Positions 46,201 to 56,592 of a stretch of DNA of 64,000 nucleotides are shown in pieces. Within the stretch, counting starts at the first letter, position 1; each line of letters starts with the position of its first letter. Source of the DNA: Pachypanchax playfairii (Eukaryota > Chordata > Actinopteri > Cyprinodontiformes > Aplocheilidae); NCBI GenBank assembly GCA_006937955.1, contig SSNP01000052.1, forward strand, positions 2,285,139 to 2,349,138. Reading direction: 5' to 3'. A model generated the notes under the pieces. The model worked only from the letters and a program-made list of their open reading frames with translations. It ran no database searches and was not told the origin of the DNA. A program made the position numbers and the translations under genes.

Positions 46201-49200
46201 CACAAACAAGAACATGTCAGGAAACTAATAACATCCACTTCACTGGTTCAGAAACAATCTTTAGTTTGTCTTGTGAATTAGCTTATTCTCCTGATCTGTT
46301 GATGCACAGCTGTAAAAATACACGGAGGTGGAAATTTTATGTCTAAAATTGACAGTCAACAAAATGAAGGTACACGGAGGAGTGATGTAACAGACAGGTA
46401 ACAGAGAAACCTGATCAAACACGACACCAGGGTAATGATAAGCAACATATTTACAAGACAATAAGGACGTCCTTGAATATGGAAATGTACCAGTGTTTAA
46501 ATGAGAGTCTGAAAATCTTAAACTTGAAACATTTTACTGCACAGCAGCTCTGACTGGGACTGACCACTTGTCAGGAAGTAGATCCCTTTGTTCCTGCTTT
46601 CACGGCACAGATGCTTAATACTTCTTAAGTAACAGAGGATGTAGGCGTCCATCGCCATGAAAGCGATGTTTTGCTCCCCACATCCGTACGGCAGTTGCAG
46701 CAATCCACCCAAGTTCCTCAGACGTTGGCTGTAAAGATCTCCTACACAAACACATAGACTTACTCACGCTGATCAAGGGATTAATTAGAGTTTTAATTTC
46801 AGATTAGTTATTTATATTAAATCATTTGAAATAAATTCACAAGTTTACCTGAGACTGAAACTTTGGCCTTGATACATCCATCAATCACATTTGGAGGGAT
46901 TTCTATTTCTACTCTATTTCTCAACTTATGTCCTTTATAGAGAGAAAATAAAAGGTTTAATGTCCTTAAGTAATGACATTTAAAAGATGGTGGAACACTG
47001 AATTGTTAACTTATTGGAACATGCAGTTTAGTAGACGTCTGTAACTTGTCTCTTTTTTTTTTTTTTTTTAGAAAACACATTAAAAGACATAAACTTTACT
47101 GACCTTTCGGACAAAGCAGCCAGCTCTGTGTCTTTATTATTTCTGTCCCTGGAGCCTGAGGAAGAGATTTGGAACATCATGTTTAAAGAAAGCTCCAGAG
47201 TCAGTTTGTAGAAGGTTTGATGAACTTTTACGATGAAACGCATGTAATAATCACTGAATCTGTTTGAAGCCACACTCTAAATGATCTGTTGCATTGTGAT
47301 GCAGGTTTGCAGCAATGTCATAAACTTTGTCTGACATAAGGAATTAGAAGATTTCAGGGAAAAAAAAAACAAGTAATTACTGACCTTCACCATAAGAGAT
47401 CGGGTTTCCACGACAGTGTGGCCTCTTTCTGGCACGTGCACCTCTTGGTGACAACAATGAGTCTGTGATTGCACAGCCTCAGCAATCAGAGTGACGTTCA
47501 CAGTCCCTGAAAAACATAGTAAGAGTTACCTGTTCTGCTCCTGGAAATGATTCTAATATTTAAGTGTCACTGAGGTAAAGAAGACTGGACAGCCGTTAGG
47601 ATACTCTAGCACTCATGACTGTTCTTTACCTGTGACTAAGGAAGTGAAAGTCCAGTGGATGTGCTCATGCTTGCCAGCACACAGGCAGAATGTACACGGG
47701 TCACTGGAAAGAGGTGTGAGGATGTAATCGGAACAGATGACTGGTGTCACTTTGATCTGTTTAAACAAGATGATATTTAATAAAAGTTCCACAGCTGCGC
47801 TGCTAAAAAATACAAGCAGATATAATGTGATCAAAAGATTTGAAGCGTCAGAGTTAATAAATGTTCTCAAACTTTGTGACAATCCTTCCTTAAGGAACAT
47901 TAAGATATATGATCATCAATATTTTGAGCCTCATTGTTTTTGTTTGTCCAGCTAAATTTTCTTCAGGATTTTTTCTTAGTTTATTTCCATGAGCTTTGCT
48001 TGCCTCACACCTGGTTTCAGGTACATCCTTGTTGCCAGTCCATCAGACATAGAAACAAACAACCATGTACAAACATGCACACACTCTCATACTGACGGTC
48101 AATGTAGAACATAAATGCAGACTGAAGGAGAAAACCTGAAAAAACTTTGAGTGGCGTTTTTCCATGAAAACTATTTCAAACAGCTGACTTTTGTCCTTTT
48201 ATTCTAACTCACTGGTAAAACATGATGTTTCACGGGTTTAAAGGTGGACCAACATATTTACAATTAAACACGCTTTTTTAAGAACTGTGTGAGAAAAAGA
48301 AACTAAAATATCAAAGTAATAAGTAATAAAGCATTTTAACATTCCAAAGAGAGCTTTCAGATGAAATCCTTAAAAAGTCAATTTCATACACATTTCAGGA
48401 CTTTGTGGTTATTTCTTAAGCATTAACCAGTAATATGAAACATTTTATGTCTAAAGAGTGTCAGGAAACACTGATTAACAGACCTTTCAATCTGTCTGCA
48501 TTAAAATTCGGCTGGTTCCGGCTCCTTCCGTCAGCAGCTCATTAATATTCATTATTCGAATTTGCTGGGTTCTGATTGGCTAACAAACTAGCCTATGAGA
48601 GCAAGGTATACTGTTTCCTGCCCCGCTGTGCATGGCAACATCAGACGTTCTCTCTTCCTGTTTGCTACGTCTTATGCTAACAGCTTTTAGCTAGCAGCAT
48701 GCTAGGCGTGGTTTCAACTGCAGGAGCTGATGAATACTAACAAACAAAGGAGTTGTGATGAAACAGATACAAGCCGTTAGAACTCAGGAGAACTCGGGTT
48801 TTATCAGCACCTGCGTAGTTTGAGAGATTAAAACTGAAAGAGAAGTTGTTGACCTGTTTTCACCCACTATGAAGGTAAGAACACCTGTGGAGCTAAAATA
48901 TTCAACAGAAACATCAGAAAAACTGTTTTTAATGGAAGGGACTCTTTAAGTCTAAACCAAAGCTCAGTCTGTTGGATGATGAGGACAAATACTTATATGA
49001 TTAATCCCAAACACTAGAACAATAATTGTCAACAGTGTTCGTGTTAGACGGATGTTATGATCATATGAATTGATCCATTACCTTAATGCATTGGTGCAGG
49101 TAGTTGAAAACAGTTGCTGTCAATATAAGACTCTCCCCCTTGACGATGGAGTAGGGCATGGTGAAGTCAAGTGAAAAAGGCCTGAAGATGCTGATTAGAA

Positions 49201-52200
49201 TGGGCGGAGCTAAACCAAATGAGTGGTGGGACAAACAGTAAATCTCTGTTTCCCAGGTGCTGATGGTGTCTGGAGCGGTGTAGGACACACAGGCTTTCCC
49301 ATGTTCTCTGGAACAGCAAATACAAACAAGTTCAGAGTTTAAGACAATGAAACACTTTAAGAAAAAAAAACAAGACCAAATGCTTTATATATATGAATCA
49401 TCACAATCTAAATAAAATGATTGCTGATTTAGCAAATTATATTGATATTTTATGACATTTGTGTTCAAGGAACTAATACAAACATTTTTCACATTTCAAA
49501 ATCGTTCAATTCTCTGGGAACAGCAGCTCACCCAACTTCCACCAGGTCAAATATCCAGGTGTCTGTGGACAGAGAGTGGACGGGCTCCAGTGGTTCATTA
49601 ATAGAACAGGTATATGGGATTCTTCCAGGATCAGGAAGATCATCCCACTCCAGATCCTTTTTCTCTGGCTTCTTCTTCTCGTCCTTCGTTGACAACATAG
49701 CTGAAAAATGGGAGGGAGATTAAAGAAAAGCCGGGACGCAAACAACGATTGTAATTCAGAGAAAATATGAGGCTAAAAACCTTGATGGTATTTTTTTCCT
49801 TTCAGCTTGAGGCATGTGGGACTTTGGACAGGCAAGTTTGTTATTGTCTGCAGTCCTCCGTTCTTAATGAAACAACATGCAAACAACAAACAGTTTAATA
49901 CAGGCACAACAACCTTCAGAAACAATTCAGGCTTTAATGGATGTAAGTGATTTATATACCATAAAAACTGTACTGGCATCGTTTCTCTCTTGATTAGTCA
50001 TTGCCATTGCAGCAACGTCTCTTTTGGGTCGTACACGCAAGCACGCAGATGAATCCTCAATCTCAGGTGGGAAACAGAATATCTTCTTTATAGGTAGCAA
50101 ATCAAGGATCTGAAAGAAAAGGGTGATAATAGTCTAAAATGGGGCGAGTTGCTACAGAAACCTCCTTATTACAAGGTGACAGCATGACCTCTAATTCTCT
50201 GGTGGTTTCAGAAAAGATTGTGGTGAGGCCCATGAGGTTAATGATGTGTATTGATTTATTTGTACTTGATTTCAGAAACTACCTTGTCAGCATTCAGACT
50301 TTGTCCAGGTGCTCTCTTGAGGACATTCAGTTCGACGAGACTCACGCCACACAGAGAGGACGGCTGACTCTTCAGATACAGTTTGACCTCCTCTCCAGGG
50401 ATCGCTGGAGATGGAGAAAACTTCGCACTTACCTGAAATATACAAACAACACATTACAAATGCACGTTTTAATCACATACACGCAAAATCTTGACATAGT
50501 TTAAAACTTGAGTCAAGCTTTTTTAACGTTTCTGCTGATGGTGACTTGTTGTTTATTCCACATGATTTAAATATTAACCTTGTCAAGGCTGCAGAAGACT
50601 GATTTGCAACACGGATTTAGGGAAATGTAAATCGGAACTTGTTAAAAAATCTGTTATATTTATCAGTCTGAGTCTGAATGAGAGTGTGCATCACTTGTTT
50701 TTTTTCCACTGACCGTATTCCTGAAGCATTTCTCAGTGTAGAATGTAGCACTGTGGGCGAGCACTTTATTACACGAGAGGATGACATAAGCTACCACCTG
50801 GAAATATGGCGCAAAGTCTGCTTTCACTCTCAGTGAGAACTGAAACTGGCCACCGTTTACTGAAACAACAAACAAAACAATAATTATATTTTACTATTCA
50901 TCACCCGCCCTGATCAGAACAGACTAATCTGAACGTATTATTTTGTAAGATGATGTAAAGTCAGACTCAGTCTTTGATCACCTTCATCATTCAACTCCAG
51001 CTCTTTTGTTGTCTGGTAGACGATGCCATTTCTGGTCACGACCTGAAGAGTTTGATAAAGTATTACAGGAATTAAAACAGGCCCGAATCAATTATGAGAC
51101 ACATCAAATCACAGAAATATTAGTTTTGTAATTTGATGTGATTCCTCATTCAAAATGTACATGATTTAAGCATTATTTTAAAGTTACAAGCCTATCTGAG
51201 TAAATCAGAACATCTGTTCATTGTTTATTCTCTGCGTAAAGAAAAACTTTGATGCGGCTCAAATAACTCACCAAACACACTATGGACACATTGTCGCGGT
51301 GCTGATGCTTCAAGTTGTACTCGATGGTGAATTCATGCTCTTTACCACAGCAAAGTGGTTTGAGACACGGATGCACCCTCAGAAGTCCGATTGTTGAAGG
51401 ACCGGTACCGGACTCGTGTAGATGGATAGTTCCAGTCTCATAAAAAGGAGTTTTGCATTTATTGTCCTCTGGTGTCTCTGTATCGCTTACCTAATAAACA
51501 CACACACAAACTTAATCAATGATCTGTTGATGTAAGACTTTAGAATACAGACAAGACTTTAATTATATAATTAACTTTAACTTCCATGTTCAGGTTCATG
51601 AAAGAATTTGGATTTGACTTTAGATCTACTTCTGCACTTACACAGAGGGCAAAATCTCCTCTTGATCTTTTCATTTTAATTGAAAAGTGTGCGACTCCGT
51701 GTTCATCGGTTGTGACGTTCTTCAGGGTGAAGCCTCTTCCACACACTGACAGGAACAGCGGCAGATGAGGAACCGGTTTACTATGATAGTCAACAGCTTT
51801 GACCTGTTGAAAACACGACATAGTTAGTGAAACTGTCCTGTTTTTTGTAGGTTCTGACGGGTTGCACTTACTTTTCCAACTAGATGTTCTCCTTTGGTGT
51901 AAGTTTTGGGGGTTTCAATAAAAAACAGTCTTCCGATGGCGTATGTAATCTTCATTCTCTCCCACTGTGTGTGTGAAACACCTGAACATAAAGACCCTTG
52001 GTGTTACTAAAATATTGGAGTATCATAACTCGTTTTTTTATGGATATATGGATTTATGTTACTTACATGTGACCTTGTCCTTCACTGTGGCGCTGACGTC
52101 CAATACATCCAGCAAAGCTTTTGGCTCAATTCTCATGAAGCACGACATTTTAAAGATGAAAGTGGCACAGCCAGCCTTGCAGGTCTTCAAGGAAGAAGAA

Positions 52201-55200
52201 TAAACAGTTAAATCTAAAGTAAAGCAACACCATTTGGTAACTCCATATCAAATGAGTTTTTTTTTTTCTCAGTTTGTCAAATAAAATGGTTCAGTCAGTC
52301 GTCGTCTTCTCTGATTTATTAAGGACTGATTCACTGTTAGCACAGATGTTTAATGTGCTACAGATCTTCACCTCTACTTCCACATTTTTATTCAGTGTAT
52401 GTTTGTGAATATGAATAAAAATGAGTAGCAGGAAAAATCTAAGTCGGTTCATCTCTGGACTTTTGCTTATTGTCCCAGTACATCAAACTACTGAAAGGTT
52501 TCAGGATTTTAATTGTCCTGAATTTGTCCACTGATGGATCTGATCAAGCGATGTCAAAGTAACCAGCTTTAAAAAGCAGAACACTGATGCTCTTTAAGGA
52601 GGTACTACTGGTGAATTAAGACCAACAAGGTGAGGAGCAGAAAAACATTTAGATTCAGACTTAAATAATATTTTTTTTTTTCCCTCAAAGGTTTAATCGT
52701 CTTAGCTGAAGATTTAAACTCTGAATCAATCTTTAAGAAAAACAGCAACCTTCTCTACAAAGCGGGTTCAGATGACTTCAGTAAAATGGAACCAACCATT
52801 CTGAATGCACTTTCTAGTTTCTGACGAGAGATGAGACCGTAACCATGGAAACTTTACCTCCGCGTGTTTAGTCTTGCACAGAGAAGTTAAGCCGATTTCT
52901 TTTGAATCTTTATGGATGAGCGCAGAAGTACAAGTGTGATAGTTCTTAAGAGGCCGACAGACCCTCACTGTAATGTCTCCTTTCACAGGTTTTCCATGTT
53001 TGTGCCTAAATTATGAAAAAAAAAACTGTTACTCACCGTTAAAACCAGATTTACTAAAGAATTACGAAGAACTTTTACTTACTTTGCACATACTCTAACT
53101 TTAAAGGTGTCCTGTCCAACACTAACTTCTTTACTTACAGTTACGTCTATATCAAACTTGGGGGTACCTGAAAACAAAAAAGAAAAGAGAGAAGATTTAC
53201 CATTTATGTTTATTATAAATAGATCTAGTCATTACATTTAAAACAATGGGAAGAAAATGTACCTAACTTACCATAGTTTTGCACCTTGAAGCTACGATAA
53301 AATTTTTCTCCACTGCTGTGCACCACGATTCGGTAAAACCCCTCGAGGGCCTTGCAGTTCAAGGGGTAAGAAAGCTGCAACACTTTGCAGTTAGACGTTT
53401 GATTCACCCACTGTCCGATCTTGTTGTTGTGAGGATCCTGACCGGCAGCACAAAGCAGAATGAAATGCAGTAACGAGTCAAATAAGAAAACAAAACCCCT
53501 TATTTACATCTTGTTAAATTAAATTAGCTGACTGTGAAAATCACAAACATTGTTACAAACTTATAGGTTTTGCAAGACTGAAGTCTGCACAGTCTGCCCC
53601 AAAACAACCCATAACATCTGCAGTTCTCTTTAATCATTTGAGTTTTTGCTGTGCAAAATATTTTTAGTATAGAAATCCCTTTCACATATGATTAAAAGGT
53701 TTGTTTGGTACGTGCACTAATGGACACCTCTATGCTTGAACATGTTATCTGGTTTCCTACATCTTCCCCAGTAAAGGTGGTGGATCCACAGGTGAGCTGT
53801 CCCATGCAGCTCATTCAGGCTGTCTTACCAGACCATATCCAGTAAGTCCCCTTCCTTAGGTCTGGCTTCAGGGGGAGGCCTTGGTGTCTCTTGTTTGAGG
53901 AAGGCAACATGGTTTTTAGATTATACTATCATCATAAGGGTTTCTAAACTGAGCTTAGTCAGGCTCCTCACCCAGAACCACTTTTCTAAGGGAGACCTAC
54001 AAAGGACAAAAGTGCCCAGACATCATAGCTCCCTGGATCCTTGGGCCCCATCCTCAAACCCACCCATCACAATAAGGTGAAGAGTTGTGAGATTAGAAAA
54101 TAATTAATAATAATTTAATTTCTCACAAAGATGAGAAGTTTCAAGGATTTTATCTTACCTTGATTGTGATTGTGTCATACTGGAAAAAAAGGGGAGAGAA
54201 AAACAAAAGAAAAATGTGTTAAAATGAAAAAATGTCTTTTTGCATGAATGATCAACACAGTCTGTTTTTTTTAGTGATTTAATAATAGAGAACATGTAGC
54301 ATATTTTTTATCAAAATATTTTCTTAACCTAATTATTTACTTTTTCTTGCAACATTTAATTTGTTTATTTCCACAATGAAAGGTTAACTTAAAATAACTT
54401 AGTTTTGAAAAGTAATTGTATTAGTTGGAGCTTTTTATGGTAGAAACAAAAGAGGGAAGTTGAAATGCTCACCACTCCATTGGCAGGTCTCAGATCAGAG
54501 TCTAGACTAACCACTCTGAATTTCACTGGAAGAAATTCAACGATATTATTTGACATTTTTGCTTTTCTTTATAAATTCTACCACTGGCTTCCAAGACTCA
54601 TATGTTCTGTTCAGGCTACAATATTGAATCCCTTATCCTGACATTAACATGGAGGTTATTCCTTCTAATTTGATTTAATTAAACACAGAATCTCACATAA
54701 AAGAGAAGTAAATCTCCACAAATTGTAAAACATTTTCCTATTATTCAGCTTAATATTTTTGGAGTCACTGCAGGCTAGAACAGGAAATAAAATGTCTTAA
54801 CTGATATGACTTGGACAACAATATGGTCAGTTCCATAAACACCCAGTAAGTAAATGTAAAACTGCCACTTATACACTGGATGAAATCTGAGAAGTTGAAC
54901 CTTATGATCTCAGTAAAAACAGATATGAGGAAGTTTTCACATCATCTTCATCACTGATCCTTATAGTTACCTGTCTGTTCAGGGTTGTAGATCGGTTTAT
55001 CGGTTTGGATGAACGTTCTGGTGTGGCAAGCCTTGACCAAGACTTTCTTGACTTCTTTGGAACGATATCTGTGGCCTCTCACCAACACCTCTACCCTGAA
55101 CACCTCATCTCTTGGCACTGAGGGAACCTGGGACAGAGGAACATTTGAGACATTAGGACAAACTGAATGTGTTGTTTTATAAATGTAAAGTTTTAATAAA

Positions 55201-55750
55201 ACAAAACAAATAAAATTTTCTAAGATTAAAAAGTGCACATTATAATAACATGTTTTCAAGCATCCTTTGAAAAATAGGGTGGTTGGGTACTGACCTTAAA
55301 CCTGTAGCATTTATGGAACCCGTGTTTGGTTCTTTTCTTCAGCAGAATCTTCTCACAGTTCTCGCCTTTCAAAGTGACAGTTATGGTTGTGCAGTGCCTT
55401 GGCTGTGAGAGACTCATACAGAACATGGCCTTAGATCCACCTTCAAGAACTCCAGGAATGTTCACCAGATAATACCTGCAGACAGATACATGCAAATGCC
55501 ACCTGAGTGGATCTGACAGAGAGAAAACCTACTTCAACATATTAAACATATTAACTTACAATGGACAGGTACGGCCTCTGGCAGAGTGTTCAGCAGGACC
55601 ATCAGCAGGACCATCAGCAGGACCATCAGCAGGACCATCAGCAGGACCATCAGCAGGACCATCAACGGCTATAGTAGCTGCTGTTTGGCCCACGCACATC
55701 CCACACAGCAAGGCGCACAGTATCCACATCTGAATCCCAAGAGGAGCCAT
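35635..55750 (-). CDS. a2ml: Alpha-2-macroglobulin-like protein with giant His-rich C-terminal tail (complete gene)
   Basis: Thirty-five coding exons (listed in the sub-entries) sum to 9,009 bp, giving 3,002 residues plus stop, with every junction in phase. Residues 1-1470 form a full A2M body: signal peptide, FIQTDKPIYNP in the early macroglobulin domains, a bait region near 707-765, the thioester CGEQ (Cys1014 to Gln1017), the thioester-domain repeats and the receptor-binding domain ending YDYYNP. Human A2M is about 1,474 residues, so the body alone has normal length. A2M proteins are secreted. They trap proteases after bait cleavage and expose a reactive thioester. The last exon adds about 1,530 residues of mostly His/Asp repeats not known from this family. 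A partial paralogue lies upstream in the same orientation. The symbol is family-level only. Confidence 0.9.
35715..39950. repeat. 4.2-kb coding minisatellite with higher-order structure
   Basis: Two unit types alternate. One is ggtggtcgtgatcgtcat joined to ggtggtggtggtcaccat plus ggccat. The other is gtctttgtcatggtggtggt. Blocks of the second type lie at about 39943-39720, 39330-39240, 38810-38700, 38030-37880 and 37050-36590, separated by blocks of the first type. All units are multiples of three, so length changes keep the frame. The array is stop-free in several frames on both strands, which creates a 1,475-residue shadow frame on the plus strand. Collapse or indels in assembly are possible. 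Confidence 0.95.
40340..42070 (-). CDS. a2ml: A2M-like exons 31-34: receptor-binding domain
   Basis: Exons 41952-42070, 40682-40772, 40519-40587 and 40340-40445. The blocks TNMVILDIEVPSGFSPVP, VEYKDGHVILYL and LNLKPSTVIIYDYYNP match the C-terminal receptor-binding domain of A2M (MAIVDVKMVSGFIPL, LKPAIVKVYDYY). Exon 34 ends in phase 1 at the donor AGTAAAT, right after YDYYNP. Exon sizes 91, 69 and 106 bp equal those of the paralogue at 59459-59880. Confidence 0.9.
40937..41517 (+). mobile_element. 581-bp TTAA MITE, copy B (A2M-like intron 31)
   Basis: It begins TTAAAGAGGCCATTTC and ends GGGACTCTTTAA, with TTAA at both borders. It is homologous over its length to copies A and C. It lies between exons 31 and 32 of the A2M-like gene. 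Confidence 0.65.
42231..46741 (-). CDS. a2ml: A2M-like exons 24-30: thioester domain
   Basis: Exons 46565-46741, 46120-46195, 44015-44171, 43818-43892, 43232-43394, 42967-43154 and 42231-42440. Exon 24 has LPYGCGEQN, the internal thioester between Cys1014 and Gln1017. Exons 26-27 join as FNDRIRGGVSDELTL. The Asn five residues before GG sits where complement C3 has its catalytic His and A2M has Asn, so A2M-type thioester chemistry is expected. Later blocks are SIHDCSNTYTTALMAYVFTL, GGFLSTQ and DSVVATKALALY. The intron after exon 28 starts with GC instead of GT. Confidence 0.9.
44360..45429 (+). mobile_element. PIF/Harbinger-type element relic (A2M-like intron 25)
   Basis: The terminal inverted repeats are GGGTCTGATTTATCA (left) and GGGCCTGATTTATCA (right, other strand), flanked by the 3-bp duplication TTA (44357-44359 and 45430-45432), as expected for PIF/Harbinger. 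The 1,070-bp interior contains ARDSFILRNSDIFTRLRDGEYG (plus strand, about 44850-44925). This matches the HDSFILRNS block of Harbinger transposases, before the GDSGYP motif. The rest of the transposase is decayed or missing. Confidence 0.75.
46849..49307 (-). CDS. a2ml: A2M-like exons 19-23: post-bait macroglobulin and CUB segments
   Basis: Exons 49082-49307, 47630-47756, 47385-47506, 47104-47155 and 46849-46932. Exon 19 carries FRPFSLDFTMPYSIVKGESL, the counterpart of A2M FQPFFVELTMPYSVIRGE. Exon 22 gives WLLCPKG and exon 23 VEIEIPPNVIDGC, which lead into the thioester domain. The intron between exons 19 and 20 holds MITE copy C. Confidence 0.85.
47048..47071. repeat. Poly-T tract in A2M-like intron
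   Basis: A homopolymer of about 20 T residues between exons 22 and 23. It is probably the tail of an old insertion. I see no other structure. Confidence 0.6.
47990..48120. repeat. Fragment of a common teleost repeat
   Basis: ttgccagtccatcagacata and acacactctcatactgacgg follow the pattern of a widespread fish repeat (usual form gccagtccatcgcagggcca...). It lies in the intron between exons 19 and 20. Confidence 0.45.
48370..48949 (+). mobile_element. 580-bp TTAA MITE, copy C (A2M-like intron 19)
   Basis: It begins TTAAAAAGTCAATTTC and ends GGGACTCTTTAA. It is homologous to copies A and B and is bordered by TTAA on both sides. It has no coding capacity. Confidence 0.65.
49532..49862 (-). CDS. 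a2ml: A2M-like exons 17-18: bait region
   Basis: Exons 49781-49862 and 49532-49700. The GLQTITNLPVQSP block matches the start of the A2M bait neighbourhood. The end, DTWIFDLVEVG, matches the conserved ETWIWDL motif after it. Between them lies a charged stretch with KDEKKKPEKKDLEWDDLPD. Bait sequences decide which proteases cleave and trigger the trap. The cluster of Lys residues suggests exposure to trypsin-like proteases. That is inference from composition. Confidence 0.8.
49960..55475 (-). CDS. a2ml: A2M-like exons 2-16: macroglobulin domains before the bait
   Basis: Exons: 55295-55475, 54971-55127, 54473-54525, 54159-54179 (a 21-bp microexon, as in A2M), 53272-53437, 53083-53167, 52858-53005, 52067-52184, 51872-51981, 51642-51803, 51272-51490, 50982-51042, 50714-50859, 50283-50432 and 49960-50109. 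Recognisable blocks are HTRTFIQTDKPIYNPEQT (exon 3), VVSLDSDLRPANG (exon 4), GLLRVHPCLKPLCCGKEH (exon 12) and CGVSLVELNVLKRAPGQS (exon 15). These cover residues 64-706 and the macroglobulin domains that form the cage. Exon 11 could alternatively end a few codons later, but the GTAAGT donor used here gives the best junction. Confidence 0.85.
53710..54085 (+). repeat. Old LINE-type fragment in A2M-like intron 5
   Basis: Phrases such as ccagtaagtccccttcctta, atagctccctggatccttgg and cacaataaggtga resemble the 5' parts of RTE-like fish LINEs. No long frame survives. Class assignment is tentative. Confidence 0.35.
55560..55750 (-). CDS. a2ml: A2M-like exon 1: signal peptide and ADGP repeats
   Basis: It starts at the first ATG. 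The hydrophobic core MWILCALLCGMCVG marks a signal peptide with likely cleavage after about residue 21-25. Six tandem ADGP tetrapeptides follow, encoded by a perfect 12-bp minisatellite (about 55590-55665), then RTCPL leading into the first macroglobulin domain (YYLVNIPGVLEGG in exon 2). The ADGP insert adds a flexible, acidic N-terminal segment that A2M does not normally have. It ends in phase 2 at a GTAAGT donor. Confidence 0.85.
55590..55665. repeat. 12-bp coding minisatellite (ADGP)
   Basis: The unit atcagcaggacc repeats in tandem about six times inside exon 1. It encodes ADGP on the minus strand. Copies are identical, so copy number is likely polymorphic. Confidence 0.9.
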
Positions 55751-55783
55751 GGCTGACTGTAATAAGCTTCAGAAATTCTGCCT

Positions 55784-55813
55784 CTTAAATAGTCAGCAGT
55801 CAAAGGAAACTCC
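55784..55813 (-). promoter_or_regulatory. Candidate core promoter of the A2M-like gene
   Basis: On the minus strand CTATTTAAG (55784-55792) is a TATA-like box about 40 bp before the ATG, which implies a very short 5' UTR. GGAGTTTCC (55805-55813) just upstream resembles an NF-kappaB half-consensus, which would fit an inducible immune gene. Both are motif-only calls. Confidence 0.35.
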
Positions 55814-55829
55814 ACCTATCTACGCCCTG

Positions 55830-56559
55830 CAGCTCACACCCACTGCTGTCATCAGGTAACACCTTCTGCTCCATTTCAAGGCATCCAACAAAAAACTTGT
55901 ATAAGATTAACTTACTTTAATCAAATATTGGACCTTTTCAAAACATCATTAACATTTTTTCCCCCATTTGATTTCTGTTTACCCTCAACCACATCTAAAA
56001 TTAAAGTTTTTATGCTCATTGTAACTGACAAAGTGAAGTGATATGTAACAACTAAAGATACAAAACAAAATACTAAAGACTGAGTGTTAAACAGATTTAA
56101 TATTTTAGTGATGAGAGAAAAACAATTTATAGGAAATAAAATGAAACTGATTCAGAAAAATCAACAAATGCTGGAGAAATTCTTGATCCTGCTGGTGAAT
56201 AGAATATGGATAGTTACACAATATTTCAAGTATCAAACACAACATTTCCTTAGTACATAAAAATATTAATTAAGAATTATATTAATAAAAAACTTATTGT
56301 GGACACAAAGCTCACAGAGGCTAAATCTGGGGCTACAAGAATTGTATCTGTATGAGTTTTGCCCTTCCAGCATAAAGATATTTTACTTTAAATTGTCGGT
56401 TAAAATGATTTTCTTAAAATTAAATTTTAAAGAATCTTTTCAGCCATAGAGAAAAGAGCAAGTCGAAGCTTTCATTTTATATTTAAATACTTTTTTCTTA
56501 TTTTAAAAACAATTTAAAATCTGTGGCTGATTTTCCAAGTTTAGAAAGTTACTAAAAAA

Positions 56560-56592
<33 letters not shown>

